64,000 nucleotides of DNA from Jannaschia seohaensis (GCF_900116765.1 NZ_UETC01000003.1:124001-188000), one strand, 5' to 3'; positions 8,507 through 18,254 are shown, numbered from the stretch's first letter. Made by a program: numbers and translations. Notes: generated from the letters alone by a model not told the origin.

Positions 8507-8988
8507 GGGGAGCTCCGCAAGCTGTCGAGGGCCGGTCCGGGCAGGACCAGCGTCGTTTCTCCGGTCACGCTCTCGAAGCCGAGCGCATCGTAGAAGGCGC
8601 GGGCCGGCTCGTTGTGGTCGTGCACGATGAGGCGCAGGAACCCCGCGCCCCAGAGATCTGCCGCCTCATCGGCCGCCGCGCGCAAAAGCGCCCGTCCGAG
8701 GCCGCGGCCGCGCGCCTCCGGCGCGACCCAGAGATCGGACACGAAGAGACCGGCCGCCCCGCGGGCCGTCGAAAAGACCGGCGAGAAGAGCGTGACGCCA
8801 TGGGCCGCCTCTCCGGCGGTCGCAATGCAGGCCACGGCGCTGGGCCTCGGTCCGAAAAGCGCCCGTTCCAGCATCGCGCGGTCGGCGCGGTGGGGGTCGC
8901 CGATATCCTCGGACAGCCGGCGCAGCGCCGCGTCGAGCAGGGCGAGATCCCGCGGCTCCGCCTGCCGTATGTCGTCCCCGTCACGCAT
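8503..8988 (-). CDS. GNAT family N-acetyltransferase
   Basis: 161 residues with the GNAT acetyl-CoA signature RGRGLGRALLRAAADEA, followed by the β5/α4 segment IVHDHNEPARAFYDALGF typical of the family. The acceptor is unknown. It lies between a BKACE gene (3-base gap) and a deacetylase gene (4-base overlap), so an acetylase and a deacetylase are encoded side by side. It might acetylate a pathway amine or detoxify an intermediate. Confidence 0.88.
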   Translation of the reverse strand: MRDGDDIRQAEPRDLALLDAALRRLSEDIGDPHRADRAMLERALFGPRPSAVACIATAGEAAHGVTLFSPVFSTARGAAGLFVSDLWVAPEARGRGLGRALLRAAADEAADLWGAGFLRLIVHDHNEPARAFYDALGFESVTGETTLVLPGPALDSLRSSP

Positions 8989-8991
8989 GGC

Positions 8992-9918
8992 TCAAATCGC
9001 GGTCGCCGCCGCCCCTTTCAGACCCAGCATCTCCCGGGCGTCGTCAGGGGTGGCGGGGCTGCGCCCGAGGTCTTCGACGATGCGCCGGATCTTCTCCACC
9101 TGCTCGGCGTTGCGCCGCGCCATGACGCCTTTCGACAGCATGAGGTTGTCTTCCAGACCCACGCGCACATGTCCCCCCATCGCCGCTGCCATCGTGGCCA
9201 TCGGAAATTGATGGCGCCCGGCGGCAAGGACCGAGAACATGTAATCCTCACCGAAGAGCTTGTCGGCCAGACGCACCATATGGGTCAGGTTTTCCGGCTC
9301 GGCCGCCATCCCGCCCAGCACGCCGAAGACGAACTGGATGAAGAAGGGCGGCTGCACCAACCCGCGATCGGCGAAATGGCGCAGCATCGTCAGGTGGCTC
9401 AGATCGTAGCATTCGAACTCGAAGCGCGCGCCGCGCGCCTGGCCGAGATCCTCAAGGATCGTGGCGATGTCGCGAGGGGTGTTCTTGAAGACCAGATCGT
9501 CGGAGTTTTCCAGGAACGGCTTTTCCCAATCGTGTTTCCAGTCGGTGATGCGCGCGGCGGCCGGGTAGAGTGCGAAATTCATCGTGCCCATGTTGAGCGA
9601 GCACATCTCGGGGGCGACCTTGCGCGGCGCGGCGAGCCGCTGGTCCAGGGTCATCACCGCGCTGCCGCCCGTCGAAAGGTTGAGCACGGCATCCGTGGCC
9701 GCCTGGATGCGCGGCAGGAAGGCCATGAAATGCTCAGGGCTCGCCGAGGGGCGGCCGGTCTCGGGGTCGCGGGCGTGCAGGTGCAGGATCGCCGCCCCCG
9801 CCTCGGCGGCCTCGATGGACTGGGTGGCGATCTCGTCGGCGGTGACCGGCAGGTGCGGCGACATCGAGGGCGTGTGGATTGAGCCGGTGATGGCGCAGGT
9901 GATGAGGATCTTGGACAT
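8992..9918 (-). CDS. Beta-keto acid cleavage enzyme (BKACE, formerly DUF849)
   Basis: 308 residues, full length. The N-terminus ILITCAITGSIHTPSMSPHLP and AAILHLHARDPETGRPS (metal-binding HxH) are diagnostic. BKACE enzymes react a beta-keto acid with acetyl-CoA to give acetoacetate and a new acyl-CoA; the founding member acts on 3-keto-5-aminohexanoate in lysine fermentation. Placed directly after a class III aminotransferase, it would receive a beta-keto acid made by transamination of a beta-amino acid. The true substrate is not readable from the sequence. Confidence 0.92.
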   Translation of the reverse strand: MSKILITCAITGSIHTPSMSPHLPVTADEIATQSIEAAEAGAAILHLHARDPETGRPSASPEHFMAFLPRIQAATDAVLNLSTGGSAVMTLDQRLAAPRKVAPEMCSLNMGTMNFALYPAAARITDWKHDWEKPFLENSDDLVFKNTPRDIATILEDLGQARGARFEFECYDLSHLTMLRHFADRGLVQPPFFIQFVFGVLGGMAAEPENLTHMVRLADKLFGEDYMFSVLAAGRHQFPMATMAAAMGGHVRVGLEDNLMLSKGVMARRNAEQVEKIRRIVEDLGRSPATPDDAREMLGLKGAAATAI

Positions 9919-9929
9919 GGTCTTGGGTC

Positions 9930-11294
9930 TCAGGCCGGTTCCGACATCGCCGGGGAGAGTTCGGTCGCGAAGCGCGCCAGCGCCGTATCGAGCAGCCCGA
10001 TGATCTCGTCGACCTGCGCCTCGGTCACGATGAGCGGGGGGCAGACGAGGAAGTGATCGCCCTCATATCCGCCCCGCGTGCGCCGGGAGTAGATGATCAA
10101 GCCGAGCTCGTAGGCGATCTCGACCAGTCGGTTATAGGCGTTCAGTTCGCGGGGCAGGGGGCGCATCGTCTCGCGGTCCGAGACCAGCTCGAAGGCGAGC
10201 AGAAGACCCTTGCCGCGCACATGGCCGATAAAGGGATAGCGGTCCATCAGCCCGGTCAGCTTGGCCTTGAGCAGATCGCCCATCCGCGCGGCGTTCTCGA
10301 TGAGACCCTGCTCCTCCAGCTCTTCCAGAACGGCCAGACCGGCGGCGCAGGCCAGCGGGTTGCCGGCATAGGTGAAGCCATGCAGGAAGCCCCCTGCGTC
10401 GAGCACCGGCTCGACCAGCCGCGACGGCGCGACGATGGCCCCGAGCGGCGCATAGCCCGCGCCGAACCCCTTGGAGAGCACCACGATATCCGGCACGACG
10501 CCAAAATGCTCGGAGGCGAGGAACTTGCCGGTGCGGCCCGCGCCGGACATGACCTCGTCGAAGATGAGCAGCACGCCATACTCGTCGCAGATCTCGCGGA
10601 TGCGGGTGTAGTAGCTGTCCGGCGCGACCAGCGCGCCGGTCGATGCCCCGCCAATGGGTTCCATCAGGAAGGCCAGCACATTCTCCGGGCCCTCCTCCTC
10701 GATGCGGTCGCGCAAGAGTTCGGCATATTTCAGGCCGCGCGCCTCCTCGGTTAGGTTGTCGCGGTCGAGATAGGTCATCGGCGCGGTGATTTTGGGCATG
10801 CCCTCCATCATCGGCGCGAACGGCTCCCGCAGAGGATCGTAGCCCGTCAGGTCGAGCGCGCCGAAAGTGCAGCCGTGATAGGAGGGGAAGCGCGAGATGA
10901 CCTTATACCGGCTGCCCAGCCCCTGGGTGAGCGCATATTGCCGGGCGAGCTTGACCGCGCTCTCCACCGCTTCCGAACCGCCGGAGACGAAGAAGACCCG
11001 GTCCAGCCCCTCGGGGCAGAGCGACACCGTCTTGGCGGCGAGATCCTCGGACGGGTGGGTGCGGAAATGCAGCCGGTAGCCGAAGGTCGCGCGGTCCATC
11101 TGCGCCTTCATCTTAGCGAGAACGCGCGGGTTGGAATGCCCGATATTGGAGACCATCGCCCCTGAGCAGCCGTCGATATACCGCTTGCCGCTCTCGTCGT
11201 AGAGGTAGATCCCCTCGCCCCGGTCGAGAAAGGGGCGCGGGTTGCGGGACTGGTAGAAGAGGTGCCCGCCCGTATCGGCCTCGGCCCTGCTCAT
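9930..11294 (-). CDS. Class III pyridoxal-phosphate aminotransferase
   Basis: 454 residues, fold type I omega-aminotransferase family. The PLP-lysine segment reads [16 protein letters not shown], preceded by [17 protein letters not shown] with the cofactor Asp. The N-terminus [21 protein letters not shown] and [14 protein letters not shown] are typical. These enzymes move amino groups from non-alpha carbons of beta- or omega-amino acids and diamines. It overlaps the ABC ATPase gene by four bases and is followed 11 bases later by BKACE, so it probably makes the keto acid BKACE cleaves. Confidence 0.92.
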   Translation of the reverse strand: MSRAEADTGGHLFYQSRNPRPFLDRGEGIYLYDESGKRYIDGCSGAMVSNIGHSNPRVLAKMKAQMDRATFGYRLHFRTHPSEDLAAKTVSLCPEGLDRVFFVSGGSEAVESAVKLARQYALTQGLGSRYKVISRFPSYHGCTFGALDLTGYDPLREPFAPMMEGMPKITAPMTYLDRDNLTEEARGLKYAELLRDRIEEEGPENVLAFLMEPIGGASTGALVAPDSYYTRIREICDEYGVLLIFDEVMSGAGRTGKFLASEHFGVVPDIVVLSKGFGAGYAPLGAIVAPSRLVEPVLDAGGFLHGFTYAGNPLACAAGLAVLEELEEQGLIENAARMGDLLKAKLTGLMDRYPFIGHVRGKGLLLAFELVSDRETMRPLPRELNAYNRLVEIAYELGLIIYSRRTRGGYEGDHFLVCPPLIVTEAQVDEIIGLLDTALARFATELSPAMSEPA

Positions 11295-12073
11295 GGGGCA
11301 TTTTCCAGATGTTTGCGCAGAAAGGCGCGGGTGCGTTCCTTCTCTGGGCGCTTGAAGATCACCTCGGGCGGGCCTTCCTCGACGACCACGCCCTGGTCCA
11401 TGAAGAGCACCCGGTCGCAGACGGCGGCGGCGAAATCCATCTCATGGGTGACGATGATCATCGTCATCTGCTCTTCGGCGAGCTTCTTCATGACCTGGTT
11501 GACCTCGTCCACGAGCTCCGGATCCAGCGCTGAGGTCGCCTCGTCGAAGAGCATCAGCTTGGGCTTCATCGCCAGGGCGCGGGCAATGGCCACGCGCTGT
11601 TTCTGCCCGCCGGACAGCTGGGAGGGGTAGTAGTCGATGCGCTCCAGCATTCCGACCTTTTGCAGCTGTTCCTCGGCCAGCGCGTCGGCGGCTTCGTTGC
11701 TGAGCCCCTTGAGCATCTTCGGCGCCATCGTCACGTTTTCCCGCGCCGTCATGTGCGGGAAGAGATTGAAGTGCTGGAAGACCATGCCGATCTCCTGGCG
11801 CATCTGGTTGATGTGCTTCTCGTATTGCCGATGCGGCAGCGACTTGTTGACCTGGGTGCCATCGAGCCAGATTTCGCCGCCGGTCAGCGGATCGAGATCG
11901 TTGATCGCCCGCAGGAGTGTCGACTTGCCGGAGCCCGACGGCCCGATGATGGCGACGATCTGGCCGCGCGCCACGTTGAGGCTGATGTCCTTCAGCACCT
12001 CCAGCTGTCCGAACGCCTTTTGGGCGTGCCGGATCTGGACGAAATCGGTCAGGTGGGTCTGGTCGGTGCTCAT
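11291..12073 (-). CDS. Amino acid ABC transporter ATP-binding protein (PAAT family)
   Basis: 260 residues. Walker A is [12 protein letters not shown], the ABC signature [17 protein letters not shown], and Walker [15 protein letters not shown]. It is close to GlnQ/HisP-type ATPases that power polar amino acid import. It lies 19 bases after the permease gene and overlaps the aminotransferase gene by four bases, tying uptake to catabolism. Confidence 0.95.
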   Translation of the reverse strand: MSTDQTHLTDFVQIRHAQKAFGQLEVLKDISLNVARGQIVAIIGPSGSGKSTLLRAINDLDPLTGGEIWLDGTQVNKSLPHRQYEKHINQMRQEIGMVFQHFNLFPHMTARENVTMAPKMLKGLSNEAADALAEEQLQKVGMLERIDYYPSQLSGGQKQRVAIARALAMKPKLMLFDEATSALDPELVDEVNQVMKKLAEEQMTMIIVTHEMDFAAAVCDRVLFMDQGVVVEEGPPEVIFKRPEKERTRAFLRKHLENAP

Positions 12074-12092
12074 GGCGATACCTCGCGCGGGA

Positions 12093-12749
12093 TCAGCGGG
12101 ACAGGGAGATGCGGCGCTCGATGCGCCGCTGCACCCATTCCATCCCGAGGTTGATGACGTAGTAGAAGGCCGCGGCCAGCAGATAGAACTCGAAGGGCCG
12201 GTAGGTCGCGCCGATGGCGCGCTGCGCCGAAAGCGTCAGCTCGCTCACCCCGATGACCGAGACCAGCGCGCTGTCCTTGAGGAGCGCGATCATGTTGTTG
12301 CCGATGGGCGGGATGACCGCCCGCACCGCCTGCGGCACGACGACCTTGCGCAGCGCCTGGCCCCGGCTCAGGCCCAAGGTGCGCGCGGCCTCCATCTGGC
12401 CCTTGTCCACCGACAGGATCGCGGTCTGGATCAGCTCGGAATTGTAGACCGCGAAATGCAGCCCCAGACCGATGACCCCGGCGACGAAGGCCGGCAGGTC
12501 GATGCCGATCTGGACGAGGCCGAAATAGATCAGGAAGAGCTGCAACAGCAGCGGCGTGCCCATGAAGACGAACTCGATCACCTTGAAGGGCCACCGGATC
12601 ACGGCGGGGGCATAAAGCGCCATGACCGCGAAGAGGATGCCGCCGAAAAAGCTGAGCAACGCCGCCGCCGCCGTGATGGCGATGGTCCAGAGGCAACCCA
12701 GAAGGATGATATCGAGGTAGCCGGGGATAATCGTGAAATCGAGGCCCAT
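12093..12749 (-). CDS. Amino acid ABC transporter permease (HisM/GlnP type)
   Basis: 218 residues with about five membrane helices. The EAA coupling loop reads [24 protein letters not shown], of which only the EAARTLGLS core is needed for recognition. It starts 16 bases after the other permease gene; the two probably form the heterodimeric channel. Confidence 0.93.
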   Translation of the reverse strand: MGLDFTIIPGYLDIILLGCLWTIAITAAAALLSFFGGILFAVMALYAPAVIRWPFKVIEFVFMGTPLLLQLFLIYFGLVQIGIDLPAFVAGVIGLGLHFAVYNSELIQTAILSVDKGQMEAARTLGLSRGQALRKVVVPQAVRAVIPPIGNNMIALLKDSALVSVIGVSELTLSAQRAIGATYRPFEFYLLAAAFYYVINLGMEWVQRRIERRISLSR

Positions 12750-12765
12750 GTCGCGTCCTTCCGGG

Positions 12766-13413
12766 TCAGGTGATCTGCACCCGGCGGTCGAGCCAGGCCA
12801 CGGCCCGCCCCGTCGCGTAGATGATGATGATGTAAAGGATGCCCGCCAGCAGGAACATCTCGAACGGCTTGTAGGTCGAGCCGATGTAGCGCTGCGCGGT
12901 GTAGGTCAGCTCGACGACCGAAATCGCCGCCACGAGCGCCGTGGATTTGATCAGCATGTTCAGGTTCACGCCGAGCGGCCGGACCATCAGTCGCGCCGCC
13001 TGAGGCAGTATGACCTTGCGGAACGCCTGGAACTGGCTGAGCCCGAGGGTGCGGGCGGCCTCGCGCTGGCCCTTGTCGATGGAGATGATCGCGCCGCGGA
13101 TCGTCTCGGTCATATAGGCGCCGGCATTGATGCCCAGACCGATCACGCCGGCCTCGAAGGCATCGAGCTGGATGCCGATCTGCGGCCCTCCGAAATAGAG
13201 GATGAATATCTGGATCAGCGCCGGCGTGCCGCGAAAGACGCTGACATAGGCGGCCCCGGCAAAGCGCAGCAGGGCGAAGCGCGACAGCCGCGCCGCGGCC
13301 CCGAGGGCGCCCATGGCGAGGCCGAGAAGGGCGGTCAGCACGGACAACTGGATGGTGACCCAGGCCGCCTCCAGAAAGAACGGATAGACCCGGAGCATCA
13401 GGTCAGTGTCCAT
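12766..13413 (-). CDS. Amino acid ABC transporter permease
   Basis: 215 residues with N-terminal helices and an EAA loop containing [17 protein letters not shown]. It is the first permease of the operon, separated from the solute-binding protein gene by 118 bases that hold a strong stem-loop. It pairs with the next permease and the ATPase. Confidence 0.93.
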   Translation of the reverse strand: MDTDLMLRVYPFFLEAAWVTIQLSVLTALLGLAMGALGAAARLSRFALLRFAGAAYVSVFRGTPALIQIFILYFGGPQIGIQLDAFEAGVIGLGINAGAYMTETIRGAIISIDKGQREAARTLGLSQFQAFRKVILPQAARLMVRPLGVNLNMLIKSTALVAAISVVELTYTAQRYIGSTYKPFEMFLLAGILYIIIIYATGRAVAWLDRRVQIT

Positions 13414-13488
13414 CGGACCCCCTTATGGCTCGATCAGCATGGCGGACGGTTCGGAATGGCGGCGCGCATCCCACGCGCCGCGTCGGAG

Positions 13489-13510
13489 CCGCGCCCCGGA
13501 CGGGGCGCGG
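13489..13510 (-). other. Intercistronic stem-loop, binding protein / permease
   Basis: A perfect 9-bp stem (CCGCGCCCC / GGGGCGCGG) with a 4-base loop lies in the gap between the binding-protein gene and the first permease gene. In the minus-strand transcript no T-run follows it. Such hairpins after binding-protein genes commonly stabilise the upstream mRNA or cut read-through, giving excess binding protein. A plus-strand reading ends in TTTCCTT, a weak terminator at best. Confidence 0.55.
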
Positions 13511-13531
13511 TTTCCTTGCGGAGTGGTCACG

Positions 13532-14305
13532 TCACCGGATGTCGGCGCCGATCCACTCCTCGGCGATGGCGAGATAGGTGCCGTCTTCCATCATCGAGTC
13601 GAGCGCCGCCTGCATCGCCGCGGCGAGGTCCGGATTGCCCTCGCGGATCGCGATGCCCGCGCCGAAGGGCTCAGTCGTCGGATCGGCGAACATTTCGAAT
13701 TCCTGATCCTTCGCGCCCATGGCGAGAATGGCGGCGATCGAGTCGTTCACGATCGCGTCGACCCGGCCGTTCTCCAACTCCAGCAGAAGCTCCGGCAGGC
13801 CCTTGTAGGTATTGATGTCATAGCCCCGATCGCGAGCCCAAGCCTCGTGGGTCTCGCCCAGCGTCAGGCCGACCTTGACGTCCTCGAGATCCTCCAGGCT
13901 GGTGATACCGGAGCCGGGCTGGGTGAAGATCGCGCGCTTGTCGGAATAGTAGGGGCCGACGAAATCGACGACCTGGTCGCGCTCCTCGGTGATCGTCATG
14001 GAGCCGACGATGGCGTCGTATTTGTTGGCCAGCAGGCCGCCGATGATACCGTCCCACGCGGTGGTGACGATTTCCGCCTCGAGCCCCATGCGCTTGGCGA
14101 TCTCGGCGCCGATCGCCGGATCGAAGCCCACCACCTCGTTCTGGTCGTTGACGAAGTTGAAGGGCGGGTAGGCGCCGGACATGGCGATGCGGATCACGCC
14201 CTCTTCCTTGAGCGTTTCCAGTTCGTCCGCGCCAGCCGCCAGCCCGGTGGCGGCGAGGGCGGCGGCAATGACGGTGGATTTCAGGACAATGCGGCGTGAG
14301 GTCAT
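13532..14305 (-). CDS. Amino acid ABC transporter substrate-binding protein (family 3)
   Basis: 257 residues from the ATG at 14305, which has a good ribosome site (GGAGAAAGAA). The leader begins MTSRRIVLKSTVIAAA: SRRIVLK fits a Tat-type motif, and a hydrophobic stretch and AGA cleavage region follow. The mature part has VIRIAMSGAYPPFNFV and VVGFDPAIGAEIAKRMG, characteristic of periplasmic polar amino acid binders. It is first in the operon, facing the divergent LysR gene. The ligand is unknown; a cationic or beta-amino acid, possibly acetylated, would fit the enzymes downstream. Confidence 0.93.
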   Translation of the reverse strand: MTSRRIVLKSTVIAAALAATGLAAGADELETLKEEGVIRIAMSGAYPPFNFVNDQNEVVGFDPAIGAEIAKRMGLEAEIVTTAWDGIIGGLLANKYDAIVGSMTITEERDQVVDFVGPYYSDKRAIFTQPGSGITSLEDLEDVKVGLTLGETHEAWARDRGYDINTYKGLPELLLELENGRVDAIVNDSIAAILAMGAKDQEFEMFADPTTEPFGAGIAIREGNPDLAAAMQAALDSMMEDGTYLAIAEEWIGADIR

Positions 14306-14454
14306 TTCTTTCTCCGTGTCGGGAATTCGCGGGGGCGCGGCGCTCTTGGTCTGGATGTGGCCCGCGGCCATGTGCGGTTTGATTCCGTTTCGCTCCAAAA
14401 GCCTTGCATCTGCGCCGGTATCGCGCAAATAAATAATCAAGATCATAAATATAG
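14306..14454. promoter_or_regulatory. Divergent control region, ABC operon / lysR
   Basis: 149 bases between the binding-protein gene and a LysR gene. Its right half (about 14425-14458) is strikingly AT-rich for this genome, with AAATAAATAATCAAGATCATAAATATAG next to the lysR start when read in two parts. It must hold the promoters of both units and probably the LTTR box. Confidence 0.55.
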
Positions 14455-15423
14455 ATGAAATGGATGCAGCCTCCCGATAGCGCGCGCTTTCCCTGGAACC
14501 TCGACTGGAACCTGCTCCGCACCTTCCTGGTCGTGGTGGAGCAGCGCGGCATCTCGAAAGCGGCGCTGGCCCTGGGGCTCAAGCAGCCCACGGTTTCGGC
14601 CGCGCTCAAGCGGCTGGAGACGGCGGTCGGCAAGCGTCTCGTCGTCCGAAAGCCGAACGAGTTCGCTGTAACCCTTGCCGGACAAAGGCTTTATGCCGAA
14701 TGCACCAGCATTTTCGGGACGGTCTCGCAATTGCCCACCGTTCTCAACGAGGAGGTGGCGGAGCTGCGCGGGCATCTGTCGATCGCGGTGACCAGTTCCG
14801 TGATCTCTTCGCATTTCGACGATGTGCTGCACCGGTTTTCGGCCGCGCATCCTGGCGTCACCTACTCCTTCGCCGTGCACGAGAGCGATGAGGTTGAGAG
14901 CATCGTCACCCTCAACCGCGCCAGTTTCGGCATCTGCCTGCTTTCGACGCCACCCCAGAAACTCGACCGGCTGGAACTCTATCGCGAATTTTTTGGGCTC
15001 TACTGCGGACCGAGGCATCGCTTGTTTCATGCCGAGAGGGTTTCGACCGCAGATCTCGAAGGCGAGCCCTTCGTCGCCTTTCAGACCGAGACGCCCGGCG
15101 GGCCGCTCGAAGCGATCTCCCGGCTGCGGACCCGGATGAAGCTCTCGCCGCAATGGCGCGGCGTGTCCTCCAGTCTCAACGAGATCCGCCGGATGATCAT
15201 GGCCGGGATCGGCATCGGCGCCTTGCCGGTCCATGTCGCGCAGCAGGACGTCGCGGCCGGCCGGATCCGTCAGGTGCCTCCCTACACGGAACTGCCCCGC
15301 ATTTCCATTCACCTCATCAGCAACCCGGCCCGCCGGTTCACGGAGGCGGAGCGCGCCTTTCTTTCGCAAGTTCAGACCGATCTGTCTGCGATCAGCATCG
15401 AAGACCGCACCTATGGGGGATGA
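14455..15423 (+). CDS. LysR family transcriptional regulator of the BKACE operon
   Basis: 322 residues. The HTH reads LLRTFLVVVEQRGISKAAL and LKQPTVSAALKRLE at about residues 20-58, then a substrate-binding region with GIGIGALPVHVAQQD near 245-260. It is transcribed away from the ABC/BKACE operon, the standard LTTR arrangement, so it probably senses the transported compound or an intermediate. It converges on the histidine kinase gene 48 bases downstream. Confidence 0.92.
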   Translation: MKWMQPPDSARFPWNLDWNLLRTFLVVVEQRGISKAALALGLKQPTVSAALKRLETAVGKRLVVRKPNEFAVTLAGQRLYAECTSIFGTVSQLPTVLNEEVAELRGHLSIAVTSSVISSHFDDVLHRFSAAHPGVTYSFAVHESDEVESIVTLNRASFGICLLSTPPQKLDRLELYREFFGLYCGPRHRLFHAERVSTADLEGEPFVAFQTETPGGPLEAISRLRTRMKLSPQWRGVSSSLNEIRRMIMAGIGIGALPVHVAQQDVAAGRIRQVPPYTELPRISIHLISNPARRFTEAERAFLSQVQTDLSAISIEDRTYGG

Positions 15424-15471
15424 CGCGCGGACGGTCGCGGCGTCGCAGTCGGAGGGCTTCCGATCGCGACA

Positions 15472-17622
15472 TCAAGGCGCGGACCCGCCGGCCGGCGCAA
15501 GCGGGATGCCGGAAATCCGCGCGGTCAGACCGCCCTCCTCGTTTCGGTGCAGACTGAACCGCAACCCCAGAGAGCGCGCGTTTTCCTGCACGCTGGACAG
15601 GCCCAGCCCTTCGCCTTCGATCCCGTCGACATCGGCGCCGCGCCGGTAGGTCTGCATCACCTGCGCTATCTCGGTCTCGCTCAGGCCGGGCCCCGTGTCC
15701 GAGACCTCGATGATGGCCCCCTCTTCGGCGGCTATTGCGGCCAGCGCGATCCGCCCGGAGGGCGTGTATTTGATCGCGTTGGACACGAGGTTCGACACCA
15801 TCCGGATCAGAGCCACCGGATGGACCTGCACCACCAGGTCTGTCGGGGTCACGTCGAAGGCCAGCGCCTTCTCGGCGGCTTCGGTGCCGAACATGCGTTG
15901 CGCATTCGTAAAGACGAGTTGAAGGGGCAGGTCTTCGGGGTCGGGCTCGGGTCTTGGCCCGTCGGGGGCCGGGGCGCCATCGCCCGCGCCGGCGCTTTCC
16001 GGCCGCGTGTCCTCCACCGCCTGATCGAGGACGGACTTCAGATAGGCGATGCCGGTTCTCAGCGTTTCGGCCAGGACCGGATCGCTCCGGTCGGCGGCAT
16101 CGGCCGCGAGGCCCAACGAGGTCAGCGGCTGGCGCAAATCGTGCCCCGTGAGCGCCAGCCGCTCGCGGCGGCTTTCGGCCAGGCCCCGTGCGAAGCTCAG
16201 GTCGCGCCTTGCATCGCGCAGGGTCTCGTCCAGGCGCACCTTCTCGCGTATCGCGGCCAATTCGCCTTGCAGAGCGGCGTCGCGCTGATCGCGGAGCCCG
16301 AAGGACTGGCGCACCATGGCGGCCGCGAAGAGCAGGGCATCGGCCAGGAGCGCATAGCGCAAGGTCAGATTGTCATCGTCCAGATCGTCGAACAGGAGAT
16401 CCAGGAAGCTGCTCCCCGCAAGCGCGCCGACCAGGATGAGCGCGCCGAGGGCGAAGAGAACGGCACCCTCCTTTCGATGGCGCAACAGCAAGCCGGCGGC
16501 CCAGAGAACGGACGCATACCAAAGCACCGACACGGAGGCCGCGATCAGTCTGGGCAGGCTGGTGGCCGGGTCTTCGAGCAGTGGATCCAATTCGAACCCG
16601 AGATCGTGATAGCGCATGGCGGCCTCGATCCCGCCTTGGGCATAGCTCAGCCCGACCGCCGCCGTAAGGGCCACGAAACTCGCCACGGCCAGCCGGTGCA
16701 GCCATCTTGGCGCCTGGTGCCCAGGCAGAGCGCCGGCGAGGAAGGCGGCCACAAAGGTCAGATGCGCCGCGACCTGACCTGCCTCCAGGAGCTTGTCGAC
16801 CAGGAGCGGCCCGATGGGCGGGACGCCGGCGAAGAGCGGGGCGAGGTAGCCTTCGGCAGAGGCGGCCGCCAGGGTCGCGGCCGTGAAATAGACGGCATAT
16901 CGCTGGGCTGGCGCCGCTCCGAGCAGCCGGCCGAAGGCCGCCAGGAACGCGATCAGCAGCGCCGAGGCCCCGAGTATCACGCCGAAGCCGTCGGCTCTGG
17001 CGCGCACGGCTGCATCGAAGGCCAGTTCTGGGCGCCAAGCCGGATCGGCATCCTCGATGTCTGTGGGGGTGTCGATCCGCGCCCGGATTTCGACGGTCTC
17101 ACCCGGTGCAATCGGGATTGGCAGGGACGCCACGCGCCGAAACGCCGCTGGGCTGGCTTCGGGGCGGCTGTCCGCCGTGGCGGAACGAGCGGAGCCGCCC
17201 AGAACGGGGACCGTCCGAGCGTTGCGCCGGGTTTCGAACAGATAGCCGGTTCCGAAGGTGTCGCCGAAATCGATGCGCCAGATCCCGGTCTCCGCCCCGG
17301 TATTGGTCAGCCAGCCGCACGCCCAACTGCCGGGGTCCGGTGTCGGGTCTGCCAACAGCGGCTTCCCGTGTTCCACCGGGCAGGTGCCGTCGGCATCGTC
17401 GAGCCGCACCATGGCGCCGAACAGATTTTCGATCTCGTCGCCGGGTGCGACACCGATCCAGGCCGGGGCCCGCCTGTCCAGGATCTGCGCGGCCCACTCC
17501 TCGTCGTCATCGTCGTCCTTATCATCGTCGCCGTCGCTCAGTGCTTGAAATAGCACCAAGGTCAGGCCAACCAGGAGAGGTAAGGCCCAGAGCCGCCAGG
17601 AGTTTGGGGACGATGCCGACAT
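15472..17622 (-). CDS. Membrane sensor histidine kinase, 7TM-like input
   Basis: 716 residues from ATG 17622 (a GTG at 17661 would add 13). A first helix (LWALPLLVGLTLVLF) is followed by a run of Asp/Lys/Glu at about residues 30-43, an extracytoplasmic domain to ~210, and a group of about seven helices to ~450 resembling 7TMR-DISM kinases. The H-box is LTGHDLRQPLTSLG, the N-box NLVSNAIKYTPSG, then DTGPGLSE and EGLGLSSVQ. It diverges from its likely partner regulator with overlapping 5' ends. The acidic run suggests cation sensing, which is speculation. Confidence 0.9.
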   Translation of the reverse strand: MSASSPNSWRLWALPLLVGLTLVLFQALSDGDDDKDDDDDEEWAAQILDRRAPAWIGVAPGDEIENLFGAMVRLDDADGTCPVEHGKPLLADPTPDPGSWACGWLTNTGAETGIWRIDFGDTFGTGYLFETRRNARTVPVLGGSARSATADSRPEASPAAFRRVASLPIPIAPGETVEIRARIDTPTDIEDADPAWRPELAFDAAVRARADGFGVILGASALLIAFLAAFGRLLGAAPAQRYAVYFTAATLAAASAEGYLAPLFAGVPPIGPLLVDKLLEAGQVAAHLTFVAAFLAGALPGHQAPRWLHRLAVASFVALTAAVGLSYAQGGIEAAMRYHDLGFELDPLLEDPATSLPRLIAASVSVLWYASVLWAAGLLLRHRKEGAVLFALGALILVGALAGSSFLDLLFDDLDDDNLTLRYALLADALLFAAAMVRQSFGLRDQRDAALQGELAAIREKVRLDETLRDARRDLSFARGLAESRRERLALTGHDLRQPLTSLGLAADAADRSDPVLAETLRTGIAYLKSVLDQAVEDTRPESAGAGDGAPAPDGPRPEPDPEDLPLQLVFTNAQRMFGTEAAEKALAFDVTPTDLVVQVHPVALIRMVSNLVSNAIKYTPSGRIALAAIAAEEGAIIEVSDTGPGLSETEIAQVMQTYRRGADVDGIEGEGLGLSSVQENARSLGLRFSLHRNEEGGLTARISGIPLAPAGGSAP

Positions 17623-18254
17623 CGCAGGTTCGCCGTGTTGTGATCGCCGACGATCATGCACTCGTTCGCACCGGGATGAAAAACATTCTGGCGGGATTGG
17701 ACGACGTTGTCGTCGTCGGGGAGGCCGAGAACGGATTGGAGGCGATCGCGCTGGCCAAGGAACAGCGCCCCGATCTCCTCCTCCTCGATGCCGGGATGCC
17801 GCTGTCGCGCGGCATGGAAGTCTTCGGCGAGGTCCGCCGCTGGACGCCGGAGACGCGGATCGCGGTGGTCACCGGGTTCAACGCCGCCGGTTCGCTGAGC
17901 GACTGGATCGCGGCGGGGGTCGACGGGCTCTTCCTCAAGACTTGTCCGCCCGAGGAAATGGCGACCGGCTTCGCGCTGCTGCTGCAAGGCGAGGGCTATG
18001 TCTCGAAGGACGTTCTGCGACGCATCCAGAACGCCGAGGCCGTGGCCGAGCTTAGTCAGCGCGAGCGTCAAGTCCTGCATCTGATCGCCGAAGGCTGCTC
18101 CAACGCGGCGATCGCGGAGCGGCTGTCGATCAGCGCCAAGACGGTCGACAACCATCGCACCCGGCTGATGGCGAAGCTCGGCGTGCATTCCGTGGGCCAG
18201 CTGCTGGCCTATGCCCTCAAGGAAGGGCTGCTGGACAGTTCCGCCCAGCTCTGA
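17613..18254 (+). CDS. NarL/LuxR family response regulator
   Basis: 213 residues. Receiver domain: VVIADDHALVRTGM (acidic pair), LLLLDAGMP (phosphoacceptor Asp), and a Lys in LFLKTCPPEEM. Output domain: LSQRERQVLHLIAEGCSNAA and the recognition segment ISAKTVDNHRTRLM. An AGGAG lies 10 bases before the ATG at 17613. The gene overlaps the 5' end of the divergent kinase gene by at least 10 bases, so each promoter must lie inside the other's coding region. The RTX gene follows 152 bases downstream. Confidence 0.92.
   Translation: MPTSQVRRVVIADDHALVRTGMKNILAGLDDVVVVGEAENGLEAIALAKEQRPDLLLLDAGMPLSRGMEVFGEVRRWTPETRIAVVTGFNAAGSLSDWIAAGVDGLFLKTCPPEEMATGFALLLQGEGYVSKDVLRRIQNAEAVAELSQRERQVLHLIAEGCSNAAIAERLSISAKTVDNHRTRLMAKLGVHSVGQLLAYALKEGLLDSSAQL

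Noticed and set aside
15547-17553. Plus-strand ORF of 668 codons
   Set aside because: Antisense to the histidine kinase; composition typical of shadow frames.
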